Shown one piece after another: positions 1 to 5,181 of a stretch of 5,181 nt of DNA. The stretch lies in NCBI GenBank assembly GCA_013042035.1, contig JABDQX010000131.1:1-5181 (forward strand), in the 5' to 3' direction. This stretch comes from Gammaproteobacteria bacterium (GTDB lineage: Bacteria > Pseudomonadota > Gammaproteobacteria > HK1). Within the stretch, counting starts at the first letter, position 1. Every line of letters starts with the position of its first letter. Below the pieces are notes generated by a model. The model searched no databases. It was given only the letters and a program-made list of their open reading frames with translations, and was not told the origin of the DNA. A program made the position numbers and the translations under genes.

Positions 1-2091
1 CCCCAGGACAGTGGCACCACATGGCCGGGGAAACCCATGAATGCCGAGAACGATGGCTGGTTCATGTATCGATTCCCTGGGGTTACGAGCGCGAGCGTGG
101 TTTTTCACGACAATCAGGGGCGGCAAACCGCCGATATAACCCGTGATCGGACAGGTTGGTTCACGGCAAATGGCGTATGGCATGACAGCCAACCGGATGC
201 CGGCGGCTCCGGCACACAACGCCAAGAGACCAAGCAAAGCCAAAAATCAAAGGCTTCGCCTAAAAAGCCGCCGATCGCGCCAACCGGAAAGGACTTTCGG
301 GAAGAGACGATCTACTTTTTGATCACGACCCGTTTTTATGACGGCGACCCCAGTAATAATTTTTTCTGCCGTGATCGCGTTAAATTCAACCCAAACACGG
401 GCGAACCGGAAGACCCGCACTGGCGAGGAGACATCAAGGGACTCATCGCACGGCTGGACTACATACGGGATCTGGGGTTTACCGCCATCTGGATTACACC
501 GCCGGTGGAGAACCGCAGTGGCCTGGATTATCACGGTTATCATGCCTATGACTGGACGCGCATCGATCCTCGCCTGGAATCACCGGGCGCAACCTGTCAA
601 GATCTCATCGACGCGGTCCACAAGCGAGGCATGAAGCTGATTCAGGACGTGGTGATTAATCACTCCTGTCAGTATGGGATCCGTGGCAAGGTGCATATCG
701 ATCATCTGCCCACCAAGTACTATGTCGCCCAGGGGAAGGAGCAGGGAAAGGAAAACCATGGCCCCTATAAAGGGAATCTCGGCAATTATGCCTGGCCCAA
801 TCGGGATGATATCGACAATCCCGTGGCACCGGACTGGTACCGGGAGCGCCATGGGCGGGACCCGGAGGGCAAGGAGCCCCTGGTGGATCCGAAAACCGGC
901 GAGACGGTACCCAAGTCCGGCTATAATCCGGGACGTTTTTTTGGCATTGATGCCAATGAACTGGACCCCGCCTGGTACATGCAAGATGGTTTTATCTGCG
1001 GTGGGGATTGGGAAAGCGCCGCCGTACAAACGAAGCATATTGCCGGCGACTGCATCAATCTGGCGCTGGAAAATGACAATGTGCGGGAATATCTGACGAG
1101 CGCCATCAATGGTTATCTTGACATGGGCGTGGATGCGCTTCGCCTGGATACGGTAAAACATATCCCCCGTGACACACTTCTCACCTACGTAAATGCCTGG
1201 AAAGCACACAAACCCGGAACCTTTGTATTCGGCGAGAACCTAGTCAAGGGGCTCGGCTGGGGCGATCTTGGGGGTGGCGATAACGGACCTTCCTTTATCC
1301 GACCCTGGTGGTACACGCGCCTGGGACATGACCCCCAGGATCCGAATTCGGGTGGGGACTCCGGCTTTGCCGTGCTGGACTTCGGTTTGTTTTCGACTTT
1401 CAGGGATAACGTCTCCAAAGGCAGTTATGGACAGATCGGTCAAGTCCTGGGAATGGATTGGATCTACGGGGATCCGACGAACTTGGTCACATTCCTGCAA
1501 AACCATGATATCGGACCGGATAATGATTTCATGTTCCGTTATAAAGGCGAGCAGTGGATGGCAGCGGCGGCCTATAATCTGCTCTGGACGGTACGCGGCA
1601 TTCCCTGTCTCTATTATGGCGAGGAAATAGAATTCATGAAGGGCGCACCCCAGGATGTTATGGGTGAAAAAGACACGCTGGAGTCGACGGGCCGGGCCTA
1701 TTTCGGCGATCATTTGACCGATGGGCAAATCGGCAAAACTCAAAGTCACCCCCTATACCAACATATCAAGCGTCTCAATATGATTCGCCGCTCGATTCCG
1801 GCCATTCAAAAGGCCTCAATGAGCCATGTAAACGAGTGGGGCGGCGGCATGAGCTTCGTGCGCGATTACAACGATGGTCAAAGCTACGTGGTAGTGGGTC
1901 TTGCCATGGGTGGCGATCAGGGCATCTCGGTCTCGGGCGTCAGAAACGGTGCCTACCGCGATGCGGTAACCGGTAACGAAATCGCTGTTGGAGACGGAAA
2001 CATCGGTTTTCACGTCAATGGAAATTCAGCGGGAATCTATGTGCTGGACGGTCCTGGGAAAATTGGAGAAGATGGGGTGTATCTGCGTTGA
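1..2091 (+). CDS. GH13 alpha-amylase-family glycoside hydrolase with N-terminal starch-binding module (5' end outside the window)
   Basis: This is a retaining hydrolase of family GH13, expected to cut alpha-1,4-glucosidic bonds in starch, glycogen or maltodextrins. Residues are numbered from the ATG at 37. The four GH13 signature regions are intact: DVVINH at 204-209, RLDTVKH at 369-375 with nucleophile D371, FGEN with acid/base E400, and NHD at 489-491 with transition-state stabiliser D491. GLDYHGYHAYDW (162-173) and GIPCLYYGEE (521-530) also fit the family. A long insert between regions I and II is the B domain, and the last 70 or so residues look like the beta-sandwich C domain. The ATG at 37 is not the start: the frame is open to base 1, and the TTWPGKPM...GWFMYRFPG...VVFHDNQGRQTADI stretch spans it and resembles a CBM25/26-type starch-binding module. 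A polar, Lys/Gln-rich linker (about 50-85) follows. Any signal peptide would lie outside the window. The stop overlaps speD. GH13 membership is certain; the exact subfamily and product are not. Confidence 0.93.
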   Translation, partial: PQDSGTTWPGKPMNAENDGWFMYRFPGVTSASVVFHDNQGRQTADITRDRTGWFTANGVWHDSQPDAGGSGTQRQETKQSQKSKASPKKPPIAPTGKDFREETIYFLITTRFYDGDPSNNFFCRDRVKFNPNTGEPEDPHWRGDIKGLIARLDYIRDLGFTAIWITPPVENRSGLDYHGYHAYDWTRIDPRLESPGATCQDLIDAVHKRGMKLIQDVVINHSCQYGIRGKVHIDHLPTKYYVAQGKEQGKENHGPYKGNLGNYAWPNRDDIDNPVAPDWYRERHGRDPEGKEPLVDPKTGETVPKSGYNPGRFFGIDANELDPAWYMQDGFICGGDWESAAVQTKHIAGDCINLALENDNVREYLTSAINGYLDMGVDALRLDTVKHIPRDTLLTYVNAWKAHKPGTFVFGENLVKGLGWGDLGGGDNGPSFIRPWWYTRLGHDPQDPNSGGDSGFAVLDFGLFSTFRDNVSKGSYGQIGQVLGMDWIYGDPTNLVTFLQNHDIGPDNDFMFRYKGEQWMAAAAYNLLWTVRGIPCLYYGEEIEFMKGAPQDVMGEKDTLESTGRAYFGDHLTDGQIGKTQSHPLYQHIKRLNMIRRSIPAIQKASMSHVNEWGGGMSFVRDYNDGQSYVVVGLAMGGDQGISVSGVRNGAYRDAVTGNEIAVGDGNIGFHVNGNSAGIYVLDGPGKIGEDGVYLR
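2074..2079 (+). promoter_or_regulatory. Probable ribosome binding site of speD, inside the amylase gene
   Basis: GGGGTG lies 8 bases ahead of the TTG at 2088 and is the only purine-rich stretch at a usable distance. It is an imperfect Shine-Dalgarno match. Together with the TTG start and the stop/start overlap, it suggests that speD translation depends partly on ribosomes finishing the amylase gene. Confidence 0.45.
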
Positions 2092-2897
2092 AAAAATTGC
2101 AACTGGAAGGTTTCAATAATCTCACCAAAACACTTAGCTTCAATATCTACGATATATGCTATGCACGCACCCCACAACAACGGCGCGAGTATATCGAATA
2201 TATCGATGAAGCATATAACGCTCACCGCCTGACCGGCATCCTGGAGCAGATATCCGAGATCATCGGGGCCACAATCCTCAACACTGCCCGCCAGGATTAC
2301 CATCCCCAGGGGGCAAGCGCAACCATGTTGATCGCCGAGTCTTCCGATCTCGGTGCCTGCGAGACACGGATAGGAGAACCGGTACCGGAAGAACCGGCCA
2401 TGTGTCAGGATGCCGTGGTGAGCCACCTCGATAAGAGTCACATCACCGTTCACACTTACCCGGAAAGCCATCCGGAGAACGGCATCGCCACCTTTCGGGC
2501 CGATATCGATGTATCGACCTGCGGACGAATCTCACCCTTGCGGGCCTTGAATTTTCTACTCCAGAGTTTTGATTCGGACATCGTGGTCATTGACTATCGG
2601 GTCCGGGGATTCACGCGGGATATAGAAGGCCGCAAGCATTTCATCGATCATAAGATCAACTCCGTCCGGGATTTCATCGACAGCACCATCGAAGCGCGTT
2701 ACGAATCGATAGATATCAACCTTACCCACGAACACACCTATCTATCGAAAATGATCTTGAAAGAGTTAACATTGAATAACTATCTGTTCGGTTCCGGTGA
2801 AGAGGATCTGGAGGAAGAGGAACGCAGAAAAATCCGTAGACGGCTTCAACGTGAGATGGAAGAAATTTTCTTCGGACGAAATTCCGCTTGTACATAA
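2088..2897 (+). CDS. speD: S-adenosylmethionine decarboxylase proenzyme, enterobacterial SpeD type
   Basis: SpeD decarboxylates S-adenosylmethionine to give the aminopropyl donor used by spermidine synthase (SpeE); it is a cytosolic, pyruvoyl-dependent enzyme. The 269-residue product is close in length to E. coli SpeD (264) and resembles it from end to end, for example GFNNLTKTLSF, ARQDYHPQGAS, HTYPESHPE, IDYRVRGFTRDI and KHFIDHKINS. The self-cleavage site LDKSH is intact, so the chain should split between K116 and S117, with S117 becoming the pyruvoyl group. STCG with C145 matches the conserved catalytic cysteine region. The TTG at 2088 is chosen because the MKKLQLEGFNNL that follows aligns with the start of E. 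coli SpeD. It overlaps the amylase stop (TTGA). The gene ends with tandem stops TAA TAG at 2895-2900. speE is not adjacent. The acidic/basic stretch near the C-terminus (EEDLEEEERRKIRRR) is more charged than in E. coli. Confidence 0.97.
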   Translation: MKKLQLEGFNNLTKTLSFNIYDICYARTPQQRREYIEYIDEAYNAHRLTGILEQISEIIGATILNTARQDYHPQGASATMLIAESSDLGACETRIGEPVPEEPAMCQDAVVSHLDKSHITVHTYPESHPENGIATFRADIDVSTCGRISPLRALNFLLQSFDSDIVVIDYRVRGFTRDIEGRKHFIDHKINSVRDFIDSTIEARYESIDINLTHEHTYLSKMILKELTLNNYLFGSGEEDLEEEERRKIRRRLQREMEEIFFGRNSACT

Positions 2898-2910
2898 TAG
2901 GGAGTGCAAG
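2887..2910 (+). promoter_or_regulatory. Possible hairpin holding the ribosome binding site between speD and DUF1820
   Basis: CTTGTAC (2887-2893) can pair with GTGCAAG (2904-2910), seven pairs including one G-U. The ten-base loop carries the speD stop codons and most of the GGGAG sequence that serves the ATG at 2911. The stem ends directly before that ATG, so it could limit initiation when speD is not being translated. It is a short stem and may be chance. Confidence 0.3.
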
Positions 2911-2937
2911 ATGAGTTTTTTATACAGCTCGGAGTAA
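2911..2937 (+). CDS. Eight-codon leader ORF ahead of the DUF1820 gene
   Basis: ATG at 2911 is preceded by GGGAG (2900-2904) at six bases, the best ribosome binding site on this part of the plus strand. It encodes only MSFLYSSE before TAA at 2935-2937. The frame is the same as that of DUF1820, whose GTG candidate start follows the stop directly (TAAGTG). It could be a leader peptide feeding re-initiation, or the original start of the DUF1820 gene now cut off by a nonsense change. There is no amino-acid bias suggesting attenuation. Whether it is translated is unknown. Confidence 0.3.
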   Translation: MSFLYSSE

Positions 2938-3306
2938 GTGCTCAAATCAGATGCCCATAGCGCTAGTTACCCAATGCCCATAAAAAATAAAACCTTCAAG
3001 GTCACCTTCCACAATCAAGGAAAGATCTACGAGCTATACGCACATCATGTCACTCAGGCGGATCTATGGGGGTTCGTCGAAGTCGCGGAGATCATCTTTG
3101 GAGAGCGTACGGCGGTGCTAGTCGATCCGGGCGAAGAACGATTAAAATCAGAATTTTCCGGCGTAAAACGCACTTACGTCCCCATGCATGCCATCATACG
3201 GATAGATGAGGTAGAAAAAGAAGGAACGAATAAAATCGTCTCCACCAGTGAGAAAGGGAGTAACGTGACCCCTTTTCCGCATCCCATGTACACCCCACCG
3301 AAATAA
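2938..3306 (+). CDS. DUF1820 family protein of unknown function
   Basis: This small soluble protein (122 residues from GTG, 110 from the ATG at 2974) has the features of the proteobacterial DUF1820 family: FKVTFHNQGKIYELYA, LWGFVEVAEIIFGE, VDPGEERLKSEFSGVKRTY, HAIIRIDEVEKEG, and a C-terminal NVTPFP stretch. No catalytic residues are recognisable, there is no signal peptide or membrane segment, and the family has no established role that I know of. The start is uncertain. Homologues usually begin only a few residues before the FKVTF-like strand, which favours ATG 2974 (MPIKNKTF), but that codon has no Shine-Dalgarno sequence. GTG 2938 has GGAG only three bases upstream and directly abuts the stop of an eight-codon ORF in the same frame, which suggests re-initiation. 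The gene lies 40 bases after speD on the same strand and is probably in the same transcript. Confidence 0.88.
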   Translation: MLKSDAHSASYPMPIKNKTFKVTFHNQGKIYELYAHHVTQADLWGFVEVAEIIFGERTAVLVDPGEERLKSEFSGVKRTYVPMHAIIRIDEVEKEGTNKIVSTSEKGSNVTPFPHPMYTPPK

Positions 3307-3332
3307 TTAATAATTGACAATTGAACCGTATA

Positions 3333-3451
3333 CAAAACTCGGATTTGCACTCCCTAACTGCGTTAAAATGTACTCAAAATGCTCATTTATTCCGTATAAA
3401 CTCGCTTTTTCGCGCATTTTTGCCTTGTTATGAAGCACAGTCCGAGTTTTG
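3333..3451. repeat. 119-bp imperfect palindrome, MITE-like interspersed repeat candidate
   Basis: This is the main content of the 187-base gap between the DUF1820 and J-protein genes. The ends are perfect 11-bp inverted repeats, CAAAACTCGGA (3333-3343) and TCCGAGTTTTG (3441-3451). The inside is also an imperfect palindrome: the left half around GCGTTAAAATG resembles the reverse complement of CATTTTTGCCTTG on the right. The centre is TTTAT (3386-3390) facing ATAAA (3396-3400) around a five-base loop. The whole could fold into one long hairpin. ATTGAC (3313-3318) and GTCAAT (3474-3479) form a further inverted pair outside. It has no coding capacity. Non-autonomous transposable elements and palindromic repeats have this form. 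I cannot see copy number or a clear target-site duplication, so the class is inferred. Confidence 0.6.
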
Positions 3452-3493
3452 CATATGATTTCAGTTATTAACCGTCAATCATAAACCACCAAC

Positions 3494-4033
3494 ATGCATC
3501 CCATACTGTGGATAATCGCCCTGGTTGGACTAATTGTTTTCTTCAAATGGTTCAACCGGCAGCCCAAGGCAGCCCGCTCTCGCATCATGAATCGAATTCT
3601 CCCCGTTATCGCTATTGGACTGGGGCTTTTCTTTTTGATCAGGGGCTTACATCCATTATTAGTCGCATGCGGTGCGCTACTTCCCTTACTTCCACGTTTG
3701 ATCCGTGCGATACAAACAATAAAAAGCCTACGTTTCTTATTGGGTGGGGTTATACCAGGATTAGGAAGGGAACAAACATCGAACAGTAATTGGCATGAAG
3801 GATATGATGATCGCAGTAGGGATACGGGGCAAGAGCGGCATGGTGCCGAAAAGATGACGATTGGAGAGGCTTATAAGATACTTGAGCTCTCACCTGACTC
3901 TTCTCGAAAAGAGATCACTGCAGCGCACCGAAAGCTCATACAGAAGCTACACCCGGATCGGGGCGGCTCAACATTCCTCGCTATACAAATAAACCAGGCA
4001 AAAGATTTGCTGTTGGCTCACATCAAGAAGTAA
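3494..4033 (+). CDS. Small membrane-anchored J-domain (DnaJ-like) protein
   Basis: The 179-residue product has hydrophobic segments at about 4-20, 35-49 and 52-67, then a basic and polar linker (about 85-120), and a C-terminal J domain at 121-179. The J domain carries the essential HPD motif at H153-P154-D155, flanked by a basic helix II (ITAAHRKLIQKL) and a short helix III (QINQAKDLLLAHIKK). J domains stimulate the ATPase of Hsp70 (DnaK), so this protein probably recruits DnaK to the membrane. It lacks the Gly/Phe region, zinc finger and substrate-binding domain of DnaJ, and its layout, with membrane part first and J domain last, recalls the Tim14/Pam18 arrangement; it is not DnaJ or CbpA. 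ATG 3494 has no clear Shine-Dalgarno sequence, but it opens directly into the first membrane segment. The client is unknown. Confidence 0.88.
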   Translation: MHPILWIIALVGLIVFFKWFNRQPKAARSRIMNRILPVIAIGLGLFFLIRGLHPLLVACGALLPLLPRLIRAIQTIKSLRFLLGGVIPGLGREQTSNSNWHEGYDDRSRDTGQERHGAEKMTIGEAYKILELSPDSSRKEITAAHRKLIQKLHPDRGGSTFLAIQINQAKDLLLAHIKK

Positions 4034-4034
4034 A

Positions 4035-4062
4035 GCGGGTATCCGAAACGGACAAAGCCCGC
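4035..4062. terminator. Possible weak terminator hairpin between convergent genes
   Basis: GCGGG (4035-4039) pairs with CCCGC (4058-4062), with an inner TCCG-aaa-CGGA stem (4042-4052). It begins just after the J-protein stop. On the minus strand the stem is followed by TTTACTTCTT, a poor U-tract; on the plus strand there is none. It lies where the J-protein and DUF465 transcripts converge, so a terminator is expected here, but this one is weak by sequence. Confidence 0.35.
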
Positions 4063-4146
4063 CTCGTGGTGGTAGGCAGGCCAATCTCTGCACACGCAAT
4101 CCTTGTCGCAAGGCAAAAACGCAAGATACCAGAAGCTTTATGGTTC

Positions 4147-4389
4147 TTATGCGCTGTGCGTTGGATGAGGATTTTCGCGGCGATACTGATTAACTATCAC
4201 CGCCATTTTATCCTTGGCCAATAGTTTTTCTTTCTTCAAAATGCCAAGGGAAGAACCGTCAAGGGGGTGGACACCAGTTTCCACATCCCGAATTTTTCCC
4301 TTCAGCTTTCCATGGTATTCGTAAAGCTCCCGAAATTGCTCATCTTCTTTCAGAAGTACTCGTACGATGTCTTGGTCATACTCGAACAT
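4147..4389 (-). CDS. DUF465 family protein (YdcH-like)
   Basis: The 80-residue product matches the DUF465/YdcH family of small helical proteins. It begins MFEYDQDIVRVLLKEDEQF, then has a short helix (LYEYHGKLKGKIRDVE), a turn containing GVHPLDGSSLG, and a second helix with LKKEKLLAKDKMAVI. Heptad-like spacing suggests a helical hairpin or coiled coil. There is no signal peptide or membrane segment, and no biochemical role is established for the family to my knowledge. The start is ATG at 4389, because a perfect AGGAGG (4400-4395) sits five bases upstream; a GTG at 4395 in the same frame overlaps that site and is very unlikely to be used. The gene lies downstream of the rRNA operon terminator in the same direction and converges on the J-protein gene. 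Confidence 0.93.
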   Translation of the reverse strand: MFEYDQDIVRVLLKEDEQFRELYEYHGKLKGKIRDVETGVHPLDGSSLGILKKEKLLAKDKMAVIVNQYRRENPHPTHSA

Positions 4390-4394
4390 ACGCA

Positions 4395-4400
4395 CCTCCT
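4395..4400 (-). promoter_or_regulatory. Ribosome binding site of the DUF465 gene
   Basis: On the minus strand AGGAGGTGCGTATG places a full AGGAGG five bases before the ATG at 4389. It decides the start codon against the GTG at 4395, which overlaps it. No clear -35/-10 pair stands out in the roughly 80 bases between this site and the rRNA terminator. Confidence 0.85.
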
Positions 4401-4463
4401 GTCATCCAAGAACATTTGCTTTGGTGGCCAACCTGTAACTCTACGATGTCAGCCACTTATTGA

Positions 4464-4477
4464 CATGAGGACTCATG
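4464..4477. other. Short inverted repeat between rRNA terminator and DUF465
   Basis: CATGAG-GA-CTCATG has perfect six-base arms around a two-base centre. It lies upstream of the DUF465 gene and just beyond the rRNA terminator. The spacing is too tight for an RNA hairpin, so if functional it would be a protein-binding site on DNA. Chance is a fair alternative. Confidence 0.25.
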
Positions 4478-4483
4478 CAAACA

Positions 4484-4518
4484 AAAAACCCCGACACTAC
4501 TAAGATATCGGGGTTTTT
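4484..4518 (-). terminator. Intrinsic terminator of the rRNA operon
   Basis: AAAAACCCCGA (4484-4494) and TCGGGGTTTTT (4508-4518) form a perfect 11-bp inverted repeat around a 13-base loop. On the minus strand this reads as a GC-rich stem followed by a run of U, beginning about nine bases after the 3' end of 5S rRNA. It is symmetrical and could also stop plus-strand transcription from entering the rRNA genes. Confidence 0.9.
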
Positions 4519-4526
4519 AAGTTTAA

Positions 4527-4646
4527 ATGCCTGGCAGTGACCTACTTTCACGTGGGGAGACCCCACACTATCATCGGCGCTAAGCGTTTTCACTACCGAG
4601 TTCGGAATGGAATCGGGTGGTACCCACTTGCTATGGCCGCCAGGCA
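4527..4646 (-). rRNA. rrf: 5S ribosomal RNA
   Basis: The minus strand reads TGCCTGGCGGCCATAGCAAG at the 5' end and ends in CACTGCCAGGCAT. The ends pair as helix I (TGCCTGGC with GCCAGGCA). Internal stretches such as CCATTCCGAACTCGGTAGTG and AGCGCCGATGATAGTGTGGG match the conserved loops of gammaproteobacterial 5S. The length of about 120 bases equals that of E. coli. The mature 3' end may be one base away. It is the last gene of the operon, followed at once by a terminator. Confidence 0.97.
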
Positions 4647-4820
4647 AACCGTTTTCAGGAATATCCACTCACCAACTCACTACGTCCCAAGCCTTATATA
4701 ACCTCGGGTGAGCATAATCCCCGCAAAAAATCTAGAAAGTCGTAAACGCGCTTTTGGGTCATGTCAAAACCCAGCTTTTTATCTTGCATATTCCAACTAT
4801 ACAAATCGCTTGGGTGTTAT
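4647..4820 (-). other. 23S-5S rRNA spacer
   Basis: This 174-base spacer holds no tRNA that I can recognise and no open frame. Directly after the 23S end, the minus strand reads ACACCCAAGCGATTTG (4817-4802), a sequence type common after 23S in gammaproteobacteria and expected to form part of the RNase III processing stem with the region upstream of 23S, outside this window. A small stem TGGGT/ACCCA (4755-4759 with 4769-4773) is also present. Confidence 0.7.

Positions 4821-5181
<361 letters not shown>

Noticed and set aside
580..1209. A 209-codon open frame on the minus strand inside the amylase gene
   Set aside because: It lies wholly opposite the catalytic domain, whose motifs are intact, and its product has no recognisable domain; it is a by-product of codon use on the coding strand.
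1240..1749. A 169-codon minus-strand frame opposite the amylase
   Set aside because: It is fully overlapped by conserved GH13 sequence, has no ribosome binding site I can see, and resembles no known protein.
2037..2471. A 144-codon minus-strand frame across the amylase-speD junction
   Set aside because: It is antisense to well-conserved SpeD sequence, including the cleavage site region, and shows no protein family features.
3314..3334. TTGACA at 3314-3319 with TATACA at 3329-3334 as a promoter for the J-protein gene
   Set aside because: The spacing is nine bases, far short of the usual 16-18, and the palindromic repeat separates it from the gene.
4267..4503. A 78-codon plus-strand frame opposite DUF465
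   Set aside because: It is antisense to a recognised family with a perfect ribosome binding site and runs into the rRNA terminator.
4441..4668. A 75-codon minus-strand frame across the 5S rRNA
   Set aside because: It reads through the 5S gene and its terminator, so it is not a protein-coding gene.
4647..4820. A tRNA gene in the 23S-5S spacer
   Set aside because: I found no T-loop GTTCRA-type sequence with a matching acceptor stem, and no cloverleaf could be drawn by eye.

Overview
The window looks like ordinary chromosomal DNA of a gammaproteobacterium. The evidence is an enterobacterial-type SpeD, a DUF1820 protein, a DUF465 (YdcH-like) protein, and 5S and 23S rRNA sequences close to those of E. 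coli. I cannot name the genus. I found no phage, plasmid, CRISPR or defence gene, and no convincing undescribed multi-gene system.

Layout of the left part (plus strand). Positions 1-2091 hold the 3' part of a GH13 alpha-amylase-family gene, whose reading frame is open through the left edge and starts within a starch-binding module. Its stop overlaps by 4 bases the TTG start of speD (2088-2897), which encodes the pyruvoyl-dependent S-adenosylmethionine decarboxylase of spermidine synthesis. A DUF1820 gene follows closely (2938-3306). It is preceded in the same frame by an eight-codon ORF with a good ribosome binding site. These three genes are probably co-transcribed, although no pathway obviously links them.

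Layout of the middle. The 187-base gap after DUF1820 holds an approximately 119-bp imperfect palindrome with perfect 11-bp ends (3333-3451), which looks like a MITE or other interspersed repeat. Next comes a small membrane-anchored J-domain protein (3494-4033).

Layout of the right part (minus strand). A DUF465 gene (4147-4389, complement) converges on the J-protein gene. Upstream of it are a strong intrinsic terminator (4484-4518), the 5S rRNA (about 4527-4646), a 174-base spacer without a tRNA, and the 3' end of the 23S rRNA (about 4821 to the right edge). This is the distal end of an rRNA operon transcribed leftwards, with DUF465 downstream of it in the same orientation.

The points most worth a second look are the palindromic repeat, the in-frame stop ahead of DUF1820, and the coupled TTG start of speD behind an amylase gene.
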